Origin: an uncultured Collinsella sp.
Lineage (GTDB): Bacteria > Actinomycetota > Coriobacteriia > Coriobacteriales > Coriobacteriaceae
Direction of reading: 5' to 3'
NCBI GenBank assembly: GCA_959605475.1
Contig: CAUHFS010000027.1
Coordinates: 1 to 33,343, forward strand
DNA length: 33,343 nt
Shown: positions 21,734-30,518 of the stretch, in pieces
Layout of the letters: the number at the start of each line of letters is the position of its first letter
Numbering within the stretch: position 1 is the first letter of the stretch
The notes under the pieces: model-generated
Seen by the model: the letters and a program-made list of their open reading frames with translations, nothing else
What the model was told of the DNA's origin: nothing
The model's database searches: none
Program-made: the position numbers and the translations under genes

Positions 21734-22741
21734 ATGCTGTTCGATGTTTGGGGTAGCGATACCCTTATCCACTGGGCCGGCTGGGCCATGGTCTTTATTG
21801 GCCTGATCGTGCTCAACGAGGTCGGCCGCCGCACCAAGCTGGGCGCGGCAATCATCTTTGGCGTGGCTCCGCTGGCCATGACCATCTACTGCGTCGCTAT
21901 CGCCATCGGCGTTTCGCAGGGCGCCGAGTGGGCGCTCACCAACCCCACCCATGTGTACCAGAACAGCTGGTTCCACTACGCCAAGGTCTACGCGGCGTTG
22001 GCCGGTTGCTGGGGCTTCATTGCCATTAAGTACCAGTGGGGCAAGATCGGCAAGGCGCATTGGTTCCGCGCATGGCCGTTTGTGATCGTCGCCATCAACA
22101 TCATGATCGCCGTCGTGTCCGACTTTGAGAGCGCCTATCACTTCTTTGTCCTGGGCGAGTCCACCTGGGTCACCTCCGAAGGTGCTACGCAGCTGGCCGG
22201 CTGGAACAACGTGTTCAACGGCATCGCCGGTATCATCAACATCTTCTGCATGACCGGTTGGTGGAGTGTCTACGCCTCCGAGGACAAGACCGACATGCTG
22301 TGGCCCGACATGACCTGGGTCTACATCATCGCCTACGACATCTGGAACTTCTGCTACACCTACAACTGCCTGCCCACCCACTCCTGGTTCTGCGGCTTTG
22401 CACTGCTGCTGGCGCCCACCGTCGCCGCCTTTATCTGGAACAAGGGCGGCTGGATCCAGAACCGTGCCTTTACGCTGGCCATTTGGTGCATGTTTGCCCA
22501 GGTGTTCCCGTACTTCCAGGAGGAGTCCATCTTTGTGACGCACTCCACGCTCGACCCCGGCGCCGCTACCGCGGTCTCGATCGCCGCGCTGATCGCCAAC
22601 GTCGCCGCAATCATCTACGTCGTCTACCGTGCCAAGAAGCTCGGCCGCAACCCCTACAAGCAGGATGTCTTTGAGGGCACCAGCGATTGGGAGAAGGCTA
22701 CCGCCCGCCGCGCCAAGGTGGATTACGCACACGCCGAGTAA
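21734..22741 (+). CDS. DUF5692-like multi-pass membrane protein
   Basis: This 335-aa protein has about nine to ten hydrophobic helices and many aromatic residues (Trp, Tyr), ending in a charged tail (about 300-335). It is recognised as resembling DUF5692 proteins of Coriobacteria; function unknown. AAAGGAGAG precedes the ATG. The gene follows tetR closely and is closed by a strong terminator. Its place beside a regulator and a redox enzyme suggests a transporter or membrane redox-related role, but no catalytic or cofactor motif is visible. Confidence 0.7.
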   Translation: MLFDVWGSDTLIHWAGWAMVFIGLIVLNEVGRRTKLGAAIIFGVAPLAMTIYCVAIAIGVSQGAEWALTNPTHVYQNSWFHYAKVYAALAGCWGFIAIKYQWGKIGKAHWFRAWPFVIVAINIMIAVVSDFESAYHFFVLGESTWVTSEGATQLAGWNNVFNGIAGIINIFCMTGWWSVYASEDKTDMLWPDMTWVYIIAYDIWNFCYTYNCLPTHSWFCGFALLLAPTVAAFIWNKGGWIQNRAFTLAIWCMFAQVFPYFQEESIFVTHSTLDPGAATAVSIAALIANVAAIIYVVYRAKKLGRNPYKQDVFEGTSDWEKATARRAKVDYAHAE

Positions 22742-22811
22742 CGTGCCCGGTGCACATGCCGCTTGAATGTGAAGTCGCCTAGCCGACTCCGCGCAATGCA
22801 ACGTATTGCAT

Positions 22812-22851
22812 GCCCCCGGAAAGCGATTTGTCCGCTTTCCGGGGGCTTTTT
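22812..22851 (+). terminator. intrinsic terminator after the DUF5692-like gene
   Basis: GCCCCCGGAAAGCG (22812-22825) pairs perfectly with 22833-22846 around a 7-nt loop, then five T. It ends the tetR/membrane-protein transcript. Confidence 0.93.
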
Positions 22852-22982
22852 GCTGTTGCGCGCATCCACGCACATATTCAAAACCTCTCGCACAGATAAA
22901 ATCAGATTTCCAATTGCCTGACAGCTCTATATGACCCTGTATTTGGGTACATTGTTGTCCCGATATTGAGCTTGGGGGATAT

Positions 22983-24479
22983 ATGAAAGATGAGACGAGG
23001 GGCCAAGAGGACGCGGCCCAAGATGCAGAGGCGTGTGCCGAGGCCCTGGAGAGCCTAGACCGAGTTTCGCTTGGCGAGATTGCGTTTGACGATTCGGGCG
23101 TTGACGTGCAGGATGAGCCGGAAGCCGAGGCGCAGTCCGATGATCAGGATGCAGACGATGTTGAGCCTGCCGAGGATGAGGCAGATCACGAAGACACCGA
23201 AAGCGAGGCCGGCAACCAGCCCGAATCCGACACGGGCGAGGAAACCGTCTTGCTCGACAGCTTGCCTGCCGAGGATTCGCTGACCCGCGAGCTTCCTGGC
23301 CTGGGTTCCGCACCAGCCGTGGACGAAACCATCGCCATGGGAGATATTCCCCTACCGTCCGTTCCTTCGGCACGCGAAGCCGAGGTTCGTCATCGTAAGA
23401 TGTCGCCCAAGCGCCGCAATCTGATGGTCGCCGGTGTCGTGGCCGTCGCGCTCGTCGCCGGCGGCGCAGGCTATGCTGCCTGGAACGGATATCAGCAAGA
23501 GCAGGCTGCCATCACCGCCGCCAATGCCCACACGATGATGTCGGTGCAGATTGGCGTACACGCCGCGGGGCTCGACTGTTCCGCCGGCTCCAAGATTCCC
23601 GTACAGGTGAGCGGTCAGGATTCTGACGGCTCCTCCGTGAGCGAAACGCTCTATGTTGACGAGCACGGCCGCGGCATCAAACTGCTGCCCGGCGATTACA
23701 CGCTCTCCATCGCTGCCTCCCCCATCGCGGCCGACGGCACCATCTATACCGTCCCGACCACCAAGACGCAGGTCACCGTTAAGAGCGATGGACAGGATTT
23801 AAGTGCCCAGGCCACCTTTAAACTCAAAGTGCCTTCGGCCGACACGGTGACTGACGACCAGATCGATGCCGCCGCCAAGTATGCCGAGGAGAGAGGCGCG
23901 AGCTCCGCCGCCACCGCCAAGGTGCTCCAGCAGGCGGCAACCGCGCGGCGCGACGCCGCCGTCAATGCCGTGAGCGCGCAAAAGGCACAGGCGGCCCGTG
24001 ATGCCGACGCCCGTCACAAGGCAACCGACCTTTACCAGCTCGATATCCCCGTCGAGTGGTACGGCAAGGTCGAGACTTGGCAGAATGGCAGCACGCTATG
24101 CATCTATCTTGCCGGCGACAGCAATACGCCGATCGTGACGCTCGTCGCGGTGCGCGAGGGCGAGAGCTTTACGCCCGATGAGGGCGATACGGTTTTGGGT
24201 GCGGCCAATCTAGGCAACGGTTATACCGTCTACGCCAGCGGCCCCGTCTATCCGTACGTGGTGCCCCAGACCATCAACGGACGGACGCAGAATCCCGTGT
24301 CAACCTACCCCATGGACACGGCCATTGAGCTTGTCGAGCTTACGACCGGCAACCGCTACACCTATAGCCAGATCAAGAACGTACTGGTCGGCAAAGACGG
24401 CAAAGCCGACGCCGCGACCAAACTCGAGACCGACTACCTCGCGCAGATCCTGCTACCGAGCATCAAAGCCCAGGACTAG
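22983..24479 (+). CDS. single-pass membrane protein with acidic N-terminal domain
   Basis: This 498-aa protein has three parts. An acidic, disordered N-terminus (about 1-135, Asp/Glu over 30 percent) is followed by a basic stop (HRKMSPKRR) and one transmembrane helix (147-167). A large extracytoplasmic part follows, with a beta-rich segment (about 185-290), an Ala-rich helical segment (about 295-350) and a C-terminal domain (about 355-498). The positive-inside rule puts the N-terminus in the cytoplasm. The ATG follows a GGGGG sequence by 5 nt. No known family recognised. The topology resembles regulatory membrane-anchored proteins, but no kinase or protease motif is present. Confidence 0.8.
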   Translation: MKDETRGQEDAAQDAEACAEALESLDRVSLGEIAFDDSGVDVQDEPEAEAQSDDQDADDVEPAEDEADHEDTESEAGNQPESDTGEETVLLDSLPAEDSLTRELPGLGSAPAVDETIAMGDIPLPSVPSAREAEVRHRKMSPKRRNLMVAGVVAVALVAGGAGYAAWNGYQQEQAAITAANAHTMMSVQIGVHAAGLDCSAGSKIPVQVSGQDSDGSSVSETLYVDEHGRGIKLLPGDYTLSIAASPIAADGTIYTVPTTKTQVTVKSDGQDLSAQATFKLKVPSADTVTDDQIDAAAKYAEERGASSAATAKVLQQAATARRDAAVNAVSAQKAQAARDADARHKATDLYQLDIPVEWYGKVETWQNGSTLCIYLAGDSNTPIVTLVAVREGESFTPDEGDTVLGAANLGNGYTVYASGPVYPYVVPQTINGRTQNPVSTYPMDTAIELVELTTGNRYTYSQIKNVLVGKDGKADAATKLETDYLAQILLPSIKAQD

Positions 24480-24519
24480 CCGCCCCAAGACAGCCGCCCA
24501 ACACCCACATCCCTAACGC

Positions 24520-24586
24520 AGTTGCGGTGAAATAGGGATTGTTTTTGCTGGTCAAACCGCAAAACAGTCCCTATTTCACCGCAACT
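24520..24586. repeat. large palindrome with 26-nt arms
   Basis: Arms 24520-24545 and 24561-24586 pair at 25 of 26 positions plus one G-T, with a 15-nt loop. It lies between the convergent 498-aa gene and the small 64-aa gene. It may act as a bidirectional terminator, but its length and low T content look more like a dispersed REP-type element. Confidence 0.7.
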
Positions 24587-24610
24587 TATTGGTGGCCTTT
24601 TGGGTGGCAC

Positions 24611-24805
24611 TCAGCGCCAGGGGTCGGCTTCGAAGAGGGGCTCGCGCTCGGGGCGGCGATCGCTGTAGGGATCGTAGCCGTCGTCGTCCTCGTTCTCGGC
24701 GCGAATATAGGGGTCGCGCGGCTTGGGTGCCGGCTTAGGCGCAGGCTTGGGTGCGGCGGGTGCGGCATCGGTCGCCGGCGTGTTCGTCTTGTTCTTGTCT
24801 GTCAT
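24611..24805 (-). CDS. 64-aa Pro/Ala-rich small protein
   Basis: ATG 24805 (MTDKNKTNTPATDAAPAAP) follows AGGAGAT at 8 nt; a start 6 codons upstream has no ribosome-binding site. A central PKPAPKPAPKPR repeat leads to an acidic, Tyr-containing C-terminus (RDPYIRAENEDDDGYDPY) ending in PLFEADPWR. No membrane helix or signal is seen. The C-terminal motif looks conserved rather than random, but no family is recognised. It is downstream of clpB after a terminator, so expression may depend on a weak promoter or readthrough. Confidence 0.6.
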   Translation of the reverse strand: MTDKNKTNTPATDAAPAAPKPAPKPAPKPRDPYIRAENEDDDGYDPYSDRRPEREPLFEADPWR

Positions 24806-24855
24806 CTGCGCATCTCCTTGCATCGCATCCGTTCAACATCATCGATTGTCGCACG

Positions 24856-24890
24856 AAAAAGGGCGGCGGATCCAATTGGATCCGCCGCCC
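24856..24890 (-). terminator. intrinsic terminator of clpB
   Basis: A perfect 30-nt palindrome (24861-24890; GGGCGGCGGATCC arms) is followed on the minus strand by five T (24860-24856). It lies 45 nt after the clpB stop. Confidence 0.93.
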
Positions 24891-24935
24891 TTGGCGTTTT
24901 GCGATGGGGGGCGGTTTTAAAGCCGGCCCCAAAAT

Positions 24936-27563
24936 CTACTCGGCGTCTGGAACCTCGTAGGTGGCCGTCGGCGTGTTGTCGCACACGACGGTAAAGCCGC
25001 CGTCCTTGTCGGCATCGACCGTCACCTGATCGCCCTCGCGCACCGTACCGTCGATAATAGCGGCGGCAATGGCATCCACGACCTCGCGCTGCACGAGACG
25101 CTTGAGCGGACGGGCGCCAAAGACCGGGTCCAGGCCGCCCACGGCGAGCATCTGCTTGGCCGCCGGGGTGATGGCAAGCGTCATGCGCTCCTTGGCCAGA
25201 CGTGCGCGGACGTCGGCGAGCTGAATATCGACGATCTTTTCGATCTGCGCCATGCCGAGCGGATGGAACACCACGATATCGTCGATACGGTTGAGGAACT
25301 CGGGGCGGAAGGTTTGAGCCATGGCCGCGTCGACCTGATGGCGCATCTCCTCCTCGTCCTTGCCGGACAGATCGGCGATAGCCTTGGAACCCACGTTGGA
25401 CGTCATGATGATAATCGTGTTCTTGAAGGACACTTGGCGACCCTGGCCATCGGTCAGACGGCCGTCGTCGAGCACCTGCAATAGCACGTTAAAAACATCC
25501 GGATGAGCCTTCTCCATCTCGTCGAGCAAGATCACGGAGTACGGACGACGGCGCACGGCCTCGGTGAGCTGGCCGCCCTCGTCGTAGCCCACGTATCCCG
25601 GAGGCGCACCGATCAGACGCTGGACGCTGAACTTCTCCATGTACTCGGACATGTCGATACGCACGAGCGCACGCTCGTCATCGAACAGGCACTCGGCCAG
25701 CGCCTTGGCGAGCTCGGTCTTGCCTACGCCGGTGGGGCCCAGGAAGAAGAAGCTGCCGATGGGCTTGTCCGGATCGGAGAGGCCCGCACGGCTGCGGCGC
25801 ACGGCCGCGGCCACAGCGGAGACCGCCTCATCCTGACCGATAACGCGCTTATGCAGCTCGCCCTCCAGGCCCTTGAGCTTGTCGAGCTCGCCCTGCATCA
25901 TCTTGGACACGGGCACGCCGGTCCAGGCACTCACGACCTCGGCGATCTCGTCGGAGGTCACCTGCTCGTTGAGGCCCTCGCCGTCCTGCTCCTTTTGTGC
26001 CTCGAGCGCAGCCTCGGACTCCTGAATCTGCTGCTGCAGGCCCGGAATCACGGAGTAGCGCAGCTCGGACGCGCGGCCCAGATCACCGTTGCGCGTCGCG
26101 CGTTCCTCTTCGATCTTGGCCTCATCGAGCTGGCCTTTGAGCTCCTGAACATGATCGATGGCGTTCTTTTGGTTGAGCCAGCCGGCCTTTTGCACGTTGA
26201 GCTTTTCCTGGACCTCGGCAATCTCCTGGCGCAGGGCTTCCAGACGCTCCTTGGAGGCGTCATCGGTCTCCTTCATGAGCGCCTGCTCCTCGATCTGCAG
26301 CTGGGTGAGCTGACGCGTGGTGGCGTCGATCTCGACCGGCATGCTGTCGAGCTCCATGCGCAGGCGGCTTGCGGCCTCATCGACCAGGTCGATGGCCTTG
26401 TCGGGCAGGAAGCGGTCGGCGATGTAGCGATCGGAGAGGTCGGCGGCGGCCACGAGCGCGCTATCGGTGATATGCACGCCGTGGAAGATCTCGTACTTCT
26501 CCTTGAGGCCACGCAGGATCGAGATGGTGTCCTCGACGGTAGGCTCGCTCACCATAACGGTCTGGAAACGACGGGCGAGTGCCGCGTCCTTCTCGATGTA
26601 CTTGCGATACTCGTCGAGCGTAGTCGCGCCGATTGCGTGCAAGTCGCCACGGGCGAGCGCCGGCTTCAGGATGTTGCCGGCATCCATGGAGCCCTCGGTG
26701 GCACCCGCGCCCACGATGGTGTGGAGCTCATCGATGAACAGGATGACCTTGCCCTCGGACTTTTGCACTTCCTTGAGCACGGCCTTCAAGCGGTCCTCGA
26801 ACTCGCCGCGATACTTGGCGCCGGCGACCAGCGCGCTCATGTCGAGCTCGATGAGGTCGCGGTCGCGCAGGGTGCTCGGCACGTCGCCGGCCACGATACG
26901 CTGGGCGATGCCCTCGACGATGGCCGTCTTGCCGACGCCCGGCTCGCCGATGAGCACGGGGTTGTTCTTGGTGCGGCGGGACAGAACCTGGATGGTACGG
27001 CGGATCTCGTCGGTACGGCCGATGACCGGGTCGAGCTTGCCGGCGCGGGCCAGATCGCAGATGTTGCGACCGTACTGCTCCAGCGCCTCAAACTGGGTCT
27101 TATCCTCGGCAGACGTCACGCGGTCATCGCCACGCAGCTCCTCGTAGACCTGCTCGATGCGCTCCTTGGTGACGCCGGCGTCACGCAGTACACGACCAGC
27201 CTCGCCCTTGTCCTCGGCAAGTGCCATCAGCAGATGCTCGGTCACCACAAAGCTGTCGCCCATCTTGGTGGCCTTCTTCTCGGCCTTCTCGATGACGCGG
27301 ACGAGCTCATTGGACAGGCCCATCTGCTGGCCCTCGCCCGAAACCTTGGGCGCGCGGTCGATGGCATCTTGTGTGGAGCGTGCAAGCTGGGCCGGATCGG
27401 CGCCGATGCGCTCGATGATCACGGAGATATTGCGCTCGCCGGCACCAAGCAGGGCGGACAGCAGGTGAATCGGCTCCACCGCGCCGGCCTGCGCGTCGGC
27501 AGCCGTGCTCATGGCGGTCTGCAGCGCCTCGCGCGACGTCATTGCTAGCTTATCGATTCTCAT
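24936..27563 (-). CDS. clpB: ATP-dependent chaperone ClpB
   Basis: This 875-aa ClpB/Hsp104 disaggregase has a Clp N-domain (about 1-145), NBD1 with Walker A GEPGVGKT (Lys about 212), and a coiled-coil middle domain (about 410-530; ClpB-type, so not ClpA or ClpC). NBD2 has GPTGVGKT (Lys about 612), followed by the sensor regions. It solubilises aggregated proteins with DnaK. ATG 27563 is preceded by GAGAGGTGATT; the normal N-terminus (MRIDKLAMTSREAL) supports it. No CIRCE is seen, and no clear HAIR element (CTTGAGT-N7-ACTCAAG) was found upstream; an ATCTTATA palindrome is there instead. Confidence 0.97.
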   Translation of the reverse strand: MRIDKLAMTSREALQTAMSTAADAQAGAVEPIHLLSALLGAGERNISVIIERIGADPAQLARSTQDAIDRAPKVSGEGQQMGLSNELVRVIEKAEKKATKMGDSFVVTEHLLMALAEDKGEAGRVLRDAGVTKERIEQVYEELRGDDRVTSAEDKTQFEALEQYGRNICDLARAGKLDPVIGRTDEIRRTIQVLSRRTKNNPVLIGEPGVGKTAIVEGIAQRIVAGDVPSTLRDRDLIELDMSALVAGAKYRGEFEDRLKAVLKEVQKSEGKVILFIDELHTIVGAGATEGSMDAGNILKPALARGDLHAIGATTLDEYRKYIEKDAALARRFQTVMVSEPTVEDTISILRGLKEKYEIFHGVHITDSALVAAADLSDRYIADRFLPDKAIDLVDEAASRLRMELDSMPVEIDATTRQLTQLQIEEQALMKETDDASKERLEALRQEIAEVQEKLNVQKAGWLNQKNAIDHVQELKGQLDEAKIEEERATRNGDLGRASELRYSVIPGLQQQIQESEAALEAQKEQDGEGLNEQVTSDEIAEVVSAWTGVPVSKMMQGELDKLKGLEGELHKRVIGQDEAVSAVAAAVRRSRAGLSDPDKPIGSFFFLGPTGVGKTELAKALAECLFDDERALVRIDMSEYMEKFSVQRLIGAPPGYVGYDEGGQLTEAVRRRPYSVILLDEMEKAHPDVFNVLLQVLDDGRLTDGQGRQVSFKNTIIIMTSNVGSKAIADLSGKDEEEMRHQVDAAMAQTFRPEFLNRIDDIVVFHPLGMAQIEKIVDIQLADVRARLAKERMTLAITPAAKQMLAVGGLDPVFGARPLKRLVQREVVDAIAAAIIDGTVREGDQVTVDADKDGGFTVVCDNTPTATYEVPDAE

Positions 27564-27641
27564 GGAATCACCTCTCTTGGGGCGGCCGCCCTACGGGGCG
27601 GCTTCACGTTGTTCGAGAAGTATTGTTGCCAGCTTTGCGCG

Positions 27642-27677
27642 ATCTTATACACAAATCTAAGTCTCTATATATAAGAT
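27642..27677. promoter_or_regulatory. ATCTTATA/TATAAGAT inverted repeat upstream of clpB
   Basis: Perfect 8-bp arms (27642-27649 and 27670-27677) are separated by 20 bp. The left arm reads TATAAGAT on the minus strand and could be the clpB -10, about 80 bp before the start. The right arm could be a plus-strand -10 or an operator half. Confidence 0.35.
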
Positions 27678-27703
27678 TTTCTGAGTGCTCTCATGACACG
27701 CAA

Positions 27704-27738
27704 ACCACCACAAAGGTGCCTGTCCCCTTTGTGGTGGT
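27704..27738. repeat. 35-bp palindromic repeat (REP), copy A
   Basis: ACCACCACAAAGG, the spacer TGCCTGTCC and CCTTTGTGGTGGT; the arms are perfect and the spacer gives a direction (forward). It is followed by a module like that after copy D (GCCCCAAT, then AGAGGCGGC). It lies in the gene-free 27564-27924 stretch, which otherwise holds only the clpB promoter region. Confidence 0.85.
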
Positions 27739-27924
27739 CCAGAGAAGAATCAGCCCCAATTATAAGAGGCGGCATCAAGCCCAGCCTACGTTTGGCGACC
27801 CCAAATCGAAGCCCGATAGGGCCTTTCAGCCCCCTCATTCCGGGCGGTCGCTTGCTTTTGAATATTGTCATAAGATGGTATCATTTATCTTAATGATTGC
27901 ATATTGTAAGCGAGGTGCCCCACC

Positions 27925-28572
27925 GTGAAACGCTCCACCTATATCGGCCTACTCGTCTTAGCGTTTGCGATTACCGCAGTCGGCGTGGGCATTATCTATC
28001 TCGCATTTCTCCCCGCCTCTGCAACGCAGGCGGTGATTGAGACCGTAAGCTATCCCATCGAAATCCTCACCGATATCGTCAAACCCGATTCGATCACCGT
28101 CGATTTTGACGGTACGCCCGCAGCGCTTGGGGTCAGCAACTATCCCCGTATCGAACTTGGGGCCAAGCGCTATACCAAAGATGAGCAGCTTATCGGTAAG
28201 GCAGCCAAGCTGCTCAAAGGCAAGACGTTTAAGCGGTGGTACGGCGCCGTAATATATCGAGCCAAGAACAGCCAAATGAATGGCGGGTATTATTCGACCC
28301 TTGAACTCGATGCGGCAAACGGGAGCAGACTGTGCAACGTCTCATACGACCCCGGCTATGTGGACAATGAAGGGCCGGGAGTCTATATCCCGGATGGCGA
28401 CGTAATCTACGTCATGGAGGGCGACCAGACGGCAGTCGTCAGTTTTATGGATCAGTGTACCGAAGATGCCTACGAACAAACCTGCGAGCCAGATCCGCAG
28501 ACAGCGCGCGACAGTGGCTCGGCACGCACTTGGCTATTTGACGATGAAATAACCTGGACCCCATCGAAATAG
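27925..28572 (+). CDS. membrane-anchored extracytoplasmic protein, paralogue 1
   Basis: This 215-aa protein has an N-terminal transmembrane anchor (about 5-30) and an extracellular domain of about 180 residues. That domain has four Cys residues (in RLCNVSYDPGY, FMDQC and YEQTCEPDPQ). GTG 27925 is preceded by GAGGTG. It is about 60 percent similar to the minus-strand protein at 28891-29562 throughout, including SNYPRI, LLKGKTFKRWYG and TARDSGSARTWLF. Function unknown. The two genes converge on a repeat-filled gap. Confidence 0.8.
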   Translation: MKRSTYIGLLVLAFAITAVGVGIIYLAFLPASATQAVIETVSYPIEILTDIVKPDSITVDFDGTPAALGVSNYPRIELGAKRYTKDEQLIGKAAKLLKGKTFKRWYGAVIYRAKNSQMNGGYYSTLELDAANGSRLCNVSYDPGYVDNEGPGVYIPDGDVIYVMEGDQTAVVSFMDQCTEDAYEQTCEPDPQTARDSGSARTWLFDDEITWTPSK

Positions 28573-28583
28573 GGTGTCACCGG

Positions 28584-28606
28584 GCACCTTTGTGATGGTT
28601 TTCGAC
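28584..28606. repeat. partial 35-bp repeat, copy E
   Basis: GCACCTTTGTGATGG is followed by TTTTCGAC, matching the second half and flank of copy C with one change. The first arm is missing. Confidence 0.6.
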
Positions 28607-28621
28607 TCCAACGCTCCATTG

Positions 28622-28837
28622 TCTCGATTTGTAACAGCTAGCGGCCCTTTTCGGTCCCAAGTGTTACAGATTTAGATGAAGCGATCGACGGCGCCCGTTT
28701 GTCTCAATCTGTAACATCTAGTCAGCAAATAGAGCTCTATCTGTTACAAATCGAGACGAACAGAAAACACCCAGATCAAAAATCTAAATCTGTAACACCA
28801 GGCCCACTTTTAGCGGCCAAGATGTTACAGATCGAGA
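28622..28837. repeat. three tandem 55-bp inverted-repeat units
   Basis: Units at 28622-28676, 28702-28756 and 28783-28837 are each exactly 55 nt: a 15-nt arm (TCTCGATTTGTAACA type), a 25-nt loop and the complementary arm (TGTTACAAATCGAGA type). The period is 80-81 nt. Arms vary between units (TCTCAATC, TCTAAATC) but length is kept. Loops 1 and 3 are related (AGCGGCC, CTTTT, CCAAG); loop 2 differs. No reading frame is present. Confidence 0.85.
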
Positions 28838-28847
28838 CAGACCGAAA

Positions 28848-28882
28848 ACCACCACAAAGAGGACAGGCACCTTTGTGGTGGT
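28848..28882. repeat. 35-bp palindromic repeat, copy B (reverse)
   Basis: ACCACCACAAAG, the spacer (GGACAGGCA, reverse orientation) and CCTTTGTGGTGGT; one G-to-A change in the first arm. It ends 8 nt before the convergent gene's stop. Confidence 0.8.
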
Positions 28883-28890
28883 CGCGGTCT

Positions 28891-29562
28891 CTACTCCTTC
28901 GCCGAACCCGTACTTCCCGATTCGACGGTCCAGGGCATCTCATCCTCGAACAGCCATGTACGGGCAGACCCACTATCGCGTGCAGTCTGCGGGTCAGGCA
29001 AGCAGGTCTGTTTATAGGCATCTTGGATACACTGACCCATAAAATCGTTGAGCTCGGTCTGGTCGCCCTCCATGACATAGGCGACATCGCCGTCCATGAT
29101 GTAGATGCCCGGACCCTCATTGCCCTCGTAGCCCGGATCGTACGAGACATCACATAACTTTGCGCCGTTTGCAGTGTCCAGCTCGATGGACGAGTGGCAT
29201 CCGCCAACCATGTCGTTCGCTTTTGCCCGATAGGACGCATATCCGTACCAACGCTTAAATGTTTTGCCCTTGAGTAGCTCGGACGCCCTATCGATCAGGC
29301 TTGTATCCGTGGTATAGCGCATGGCCCCAAGCTGAATACGCGGATAATTGCTAATACCCAGCACAGCCGGCTGCTCATCAAAATCAACGGTAATGGTCTC
29401 GGGCTTGTCGTCGCCGGTCAGAAGTTCGACAGATTGAGTCACAGGCTTGACCACCGGCTCCGTCACCGCAGCAGGTAGAAATGCCATACCGACAGCGCCC
29501 GCGCCAACCACAGCGATCGCAAGCGCCAAGACAATCAATCCAATACGGGCAGAACGGCTCAC
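28891..29562 (-). CDS. membrane-anchored extracytoplasmic protein, paralogue 2
   Basis: This 223-aa protein starts at GTG 29562, which aligns with the GTG start of its paralogue at 27925; an upstream in-frame start at 29601 lacks a matching partner. It has an N-terminal transmembrane anchor (about 5-30) and the same extracellular domain, here with an extra Cys in GGCHSS. The C-terminus is longer by about 10 residues (ESGSTGSAKE). Likely an inverted duplicate of the left gene. Function unknown. Confidence 0.8.
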   Translation of the reverse strand: MSRSARIGLIVLALAIAVVGAGAVGMAFLPAAVTEPVVKPVTQSVELLTGDDKPETITVDFDEQPAVLGISNYPRIQLGAMRYTTDTSLIDRASELLKGKTFKRWYGYASYRAKANDMVGGCHSSIELDTANGAKLCDVSYDPGYEGNEGPGIYIMDGDVAYVMEGDQTELNDFMGQCIQDAYKQTCLPDPQTARDSGSARTWLFEDEMPWTVESGSTGSAKE

Positions 29563-29651
29563 GGCAAAACACCCCACAATGCAAACCTTCGCCACCTGCA
29601 CTAATGATACCGCCAGCTAACACTATTACCAAAAGAAGCCGCGCGCTCCTC

Positions 29652-29686
29652 ACCACCACAAAGGGGACAGGCACCTTTGTGGTGGT
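29652..29686. repeat. 35-bp palindromic repeat, copy C (reverse)
   Basis: ACCACCACAAAGG, GGACAGGCA and CCTTTGTGGTGGT with perfect arms, followed by TTTCGAC. It lies between the starts of paralogue 2 and the next gene, upstream of both. Confidence 0.85.
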
Positions 29687-29796
29687 TTTCGACGCTAACG
29701 GTCGACCATCTCGCGCAATGAGATTAAACTTGAATTGCTCTCTGAACATATCCATTTCTGCCTATCCTCAACAGATCTTTGTCTCGAGGAGCGCAT

Positions 29797-30465
29797 ATGA
29801 AGCCGCCTCATTCCACCGGTCGCAACGTCATCGCCATTCTCGCCATACCCATCGTGATGCTCTTCCTTATCGTCATCACGCCCTTTTCCCTTGGTATCAC
29901 CTCGCCCTTCGATTTATGCGGAATGGTCGACGCCGGCTCGCGTGCCACCTCGCTCTCCCTTATCTGTCGCGGCGTGTTTTACGAAGATGGAATTCCCACC
30001 GGAAGTTGGCAGTCAAAGTTGCCACTGCTCGGTCAGATCGACGGATGCTCCCCCTATTTCTGCCTTGGACCTCAGACGCTAAACTATCTAATCGACGACC
30101 AGCCACTCGACTCCATCACCCTCGCCTACGACTACGCACCAAACACCGATGAGCGCCACATGAACCAAGTCCTCGACAAGATGCTTGGACAGTGCGGGCT
30201 CACCGAGGAGGCCGGTCGAACCATCTATAGCAACCAGAAATTAAAGCGAACAGAACTCCGCCGTGTCGGAAAAATCAAAGGGCGAAACGGGGCCGCCTAC
30301 TGGGATGCCTGGGCAACACGCGACAAGGGCGAATTCGGACACAGCACCTATATGGTCACTGTCTACACCAAAGACGGAATTAAGGACAATGTTGACGATT
30401 TCGCGTCCTCCAAACTCGGCATCCCCAAAACAACCAAACCCGTCAACCCAGATGAAATCCTGTAG
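29797..30465 (+). CDS. small membrane-anchored protein of unknown family
   Basis: This 222-aa protein has an N-terminal transmembrane anchor (about 10-33) and an extracellular region with several Cys residues (DLCG, ICRG, DGCSPYFCLG, GQCGL) that could form disulfides. ATG 29797 follows GAGGAG; a start 6 codons upstream overlaps that site. It is not clearly similar in sequence to the two neighbouring paralogues, though size, topology and genomic setting match. Function unknown. Confidence 0.75.
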   Translation: MKPPHSTGRNVIAILAIPIVMLFLIVITPFSLGITSPFDLCGMVDAGSRATSLSLICRGVFYEDGIPTGSWQSKLPLLGQIDGCSPYFCLGPQTLNYLIDDQPLDSITLAYDYAPNTDERHMNQVLDKMLGQCGLTEEAGRTIYSNQKLKRTELRRVGKIKGRNGAAYWDAWATRDKGEFGHSTYMVTVYTKDGIKDNVDDFASSKLGIPKTTKPVNPDEIL

Positions 30466-30518
30466 AGCCGCTCATTAGAATGTCGCTCAACGTGCACACC
30501 GACATTGAGCTCACCCCC

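Noticed and set aside
25503..27548. 681-aa plus-strand frame opposite clpB
   Set aside because: Antisense shadow; clpB on the minus strand is unmistakable.
27564..27750. CIRCE or HAIR heat-shock operator upstream of clpB
   Set aside because: No TTAGCACTC-N9-GAGTGCTAA and no CTTGAGT-N7-ACTCAAG match was seen; only an ATCTTATA/TATAAGAT repeat is present.
28622..28837. CRISPR array
   Set aside because: Only three units, each an inverted repeat with long arms; the between-unit sequences are about 26 nt but the repeated part is the palindrome pair, and no cas genes are present.
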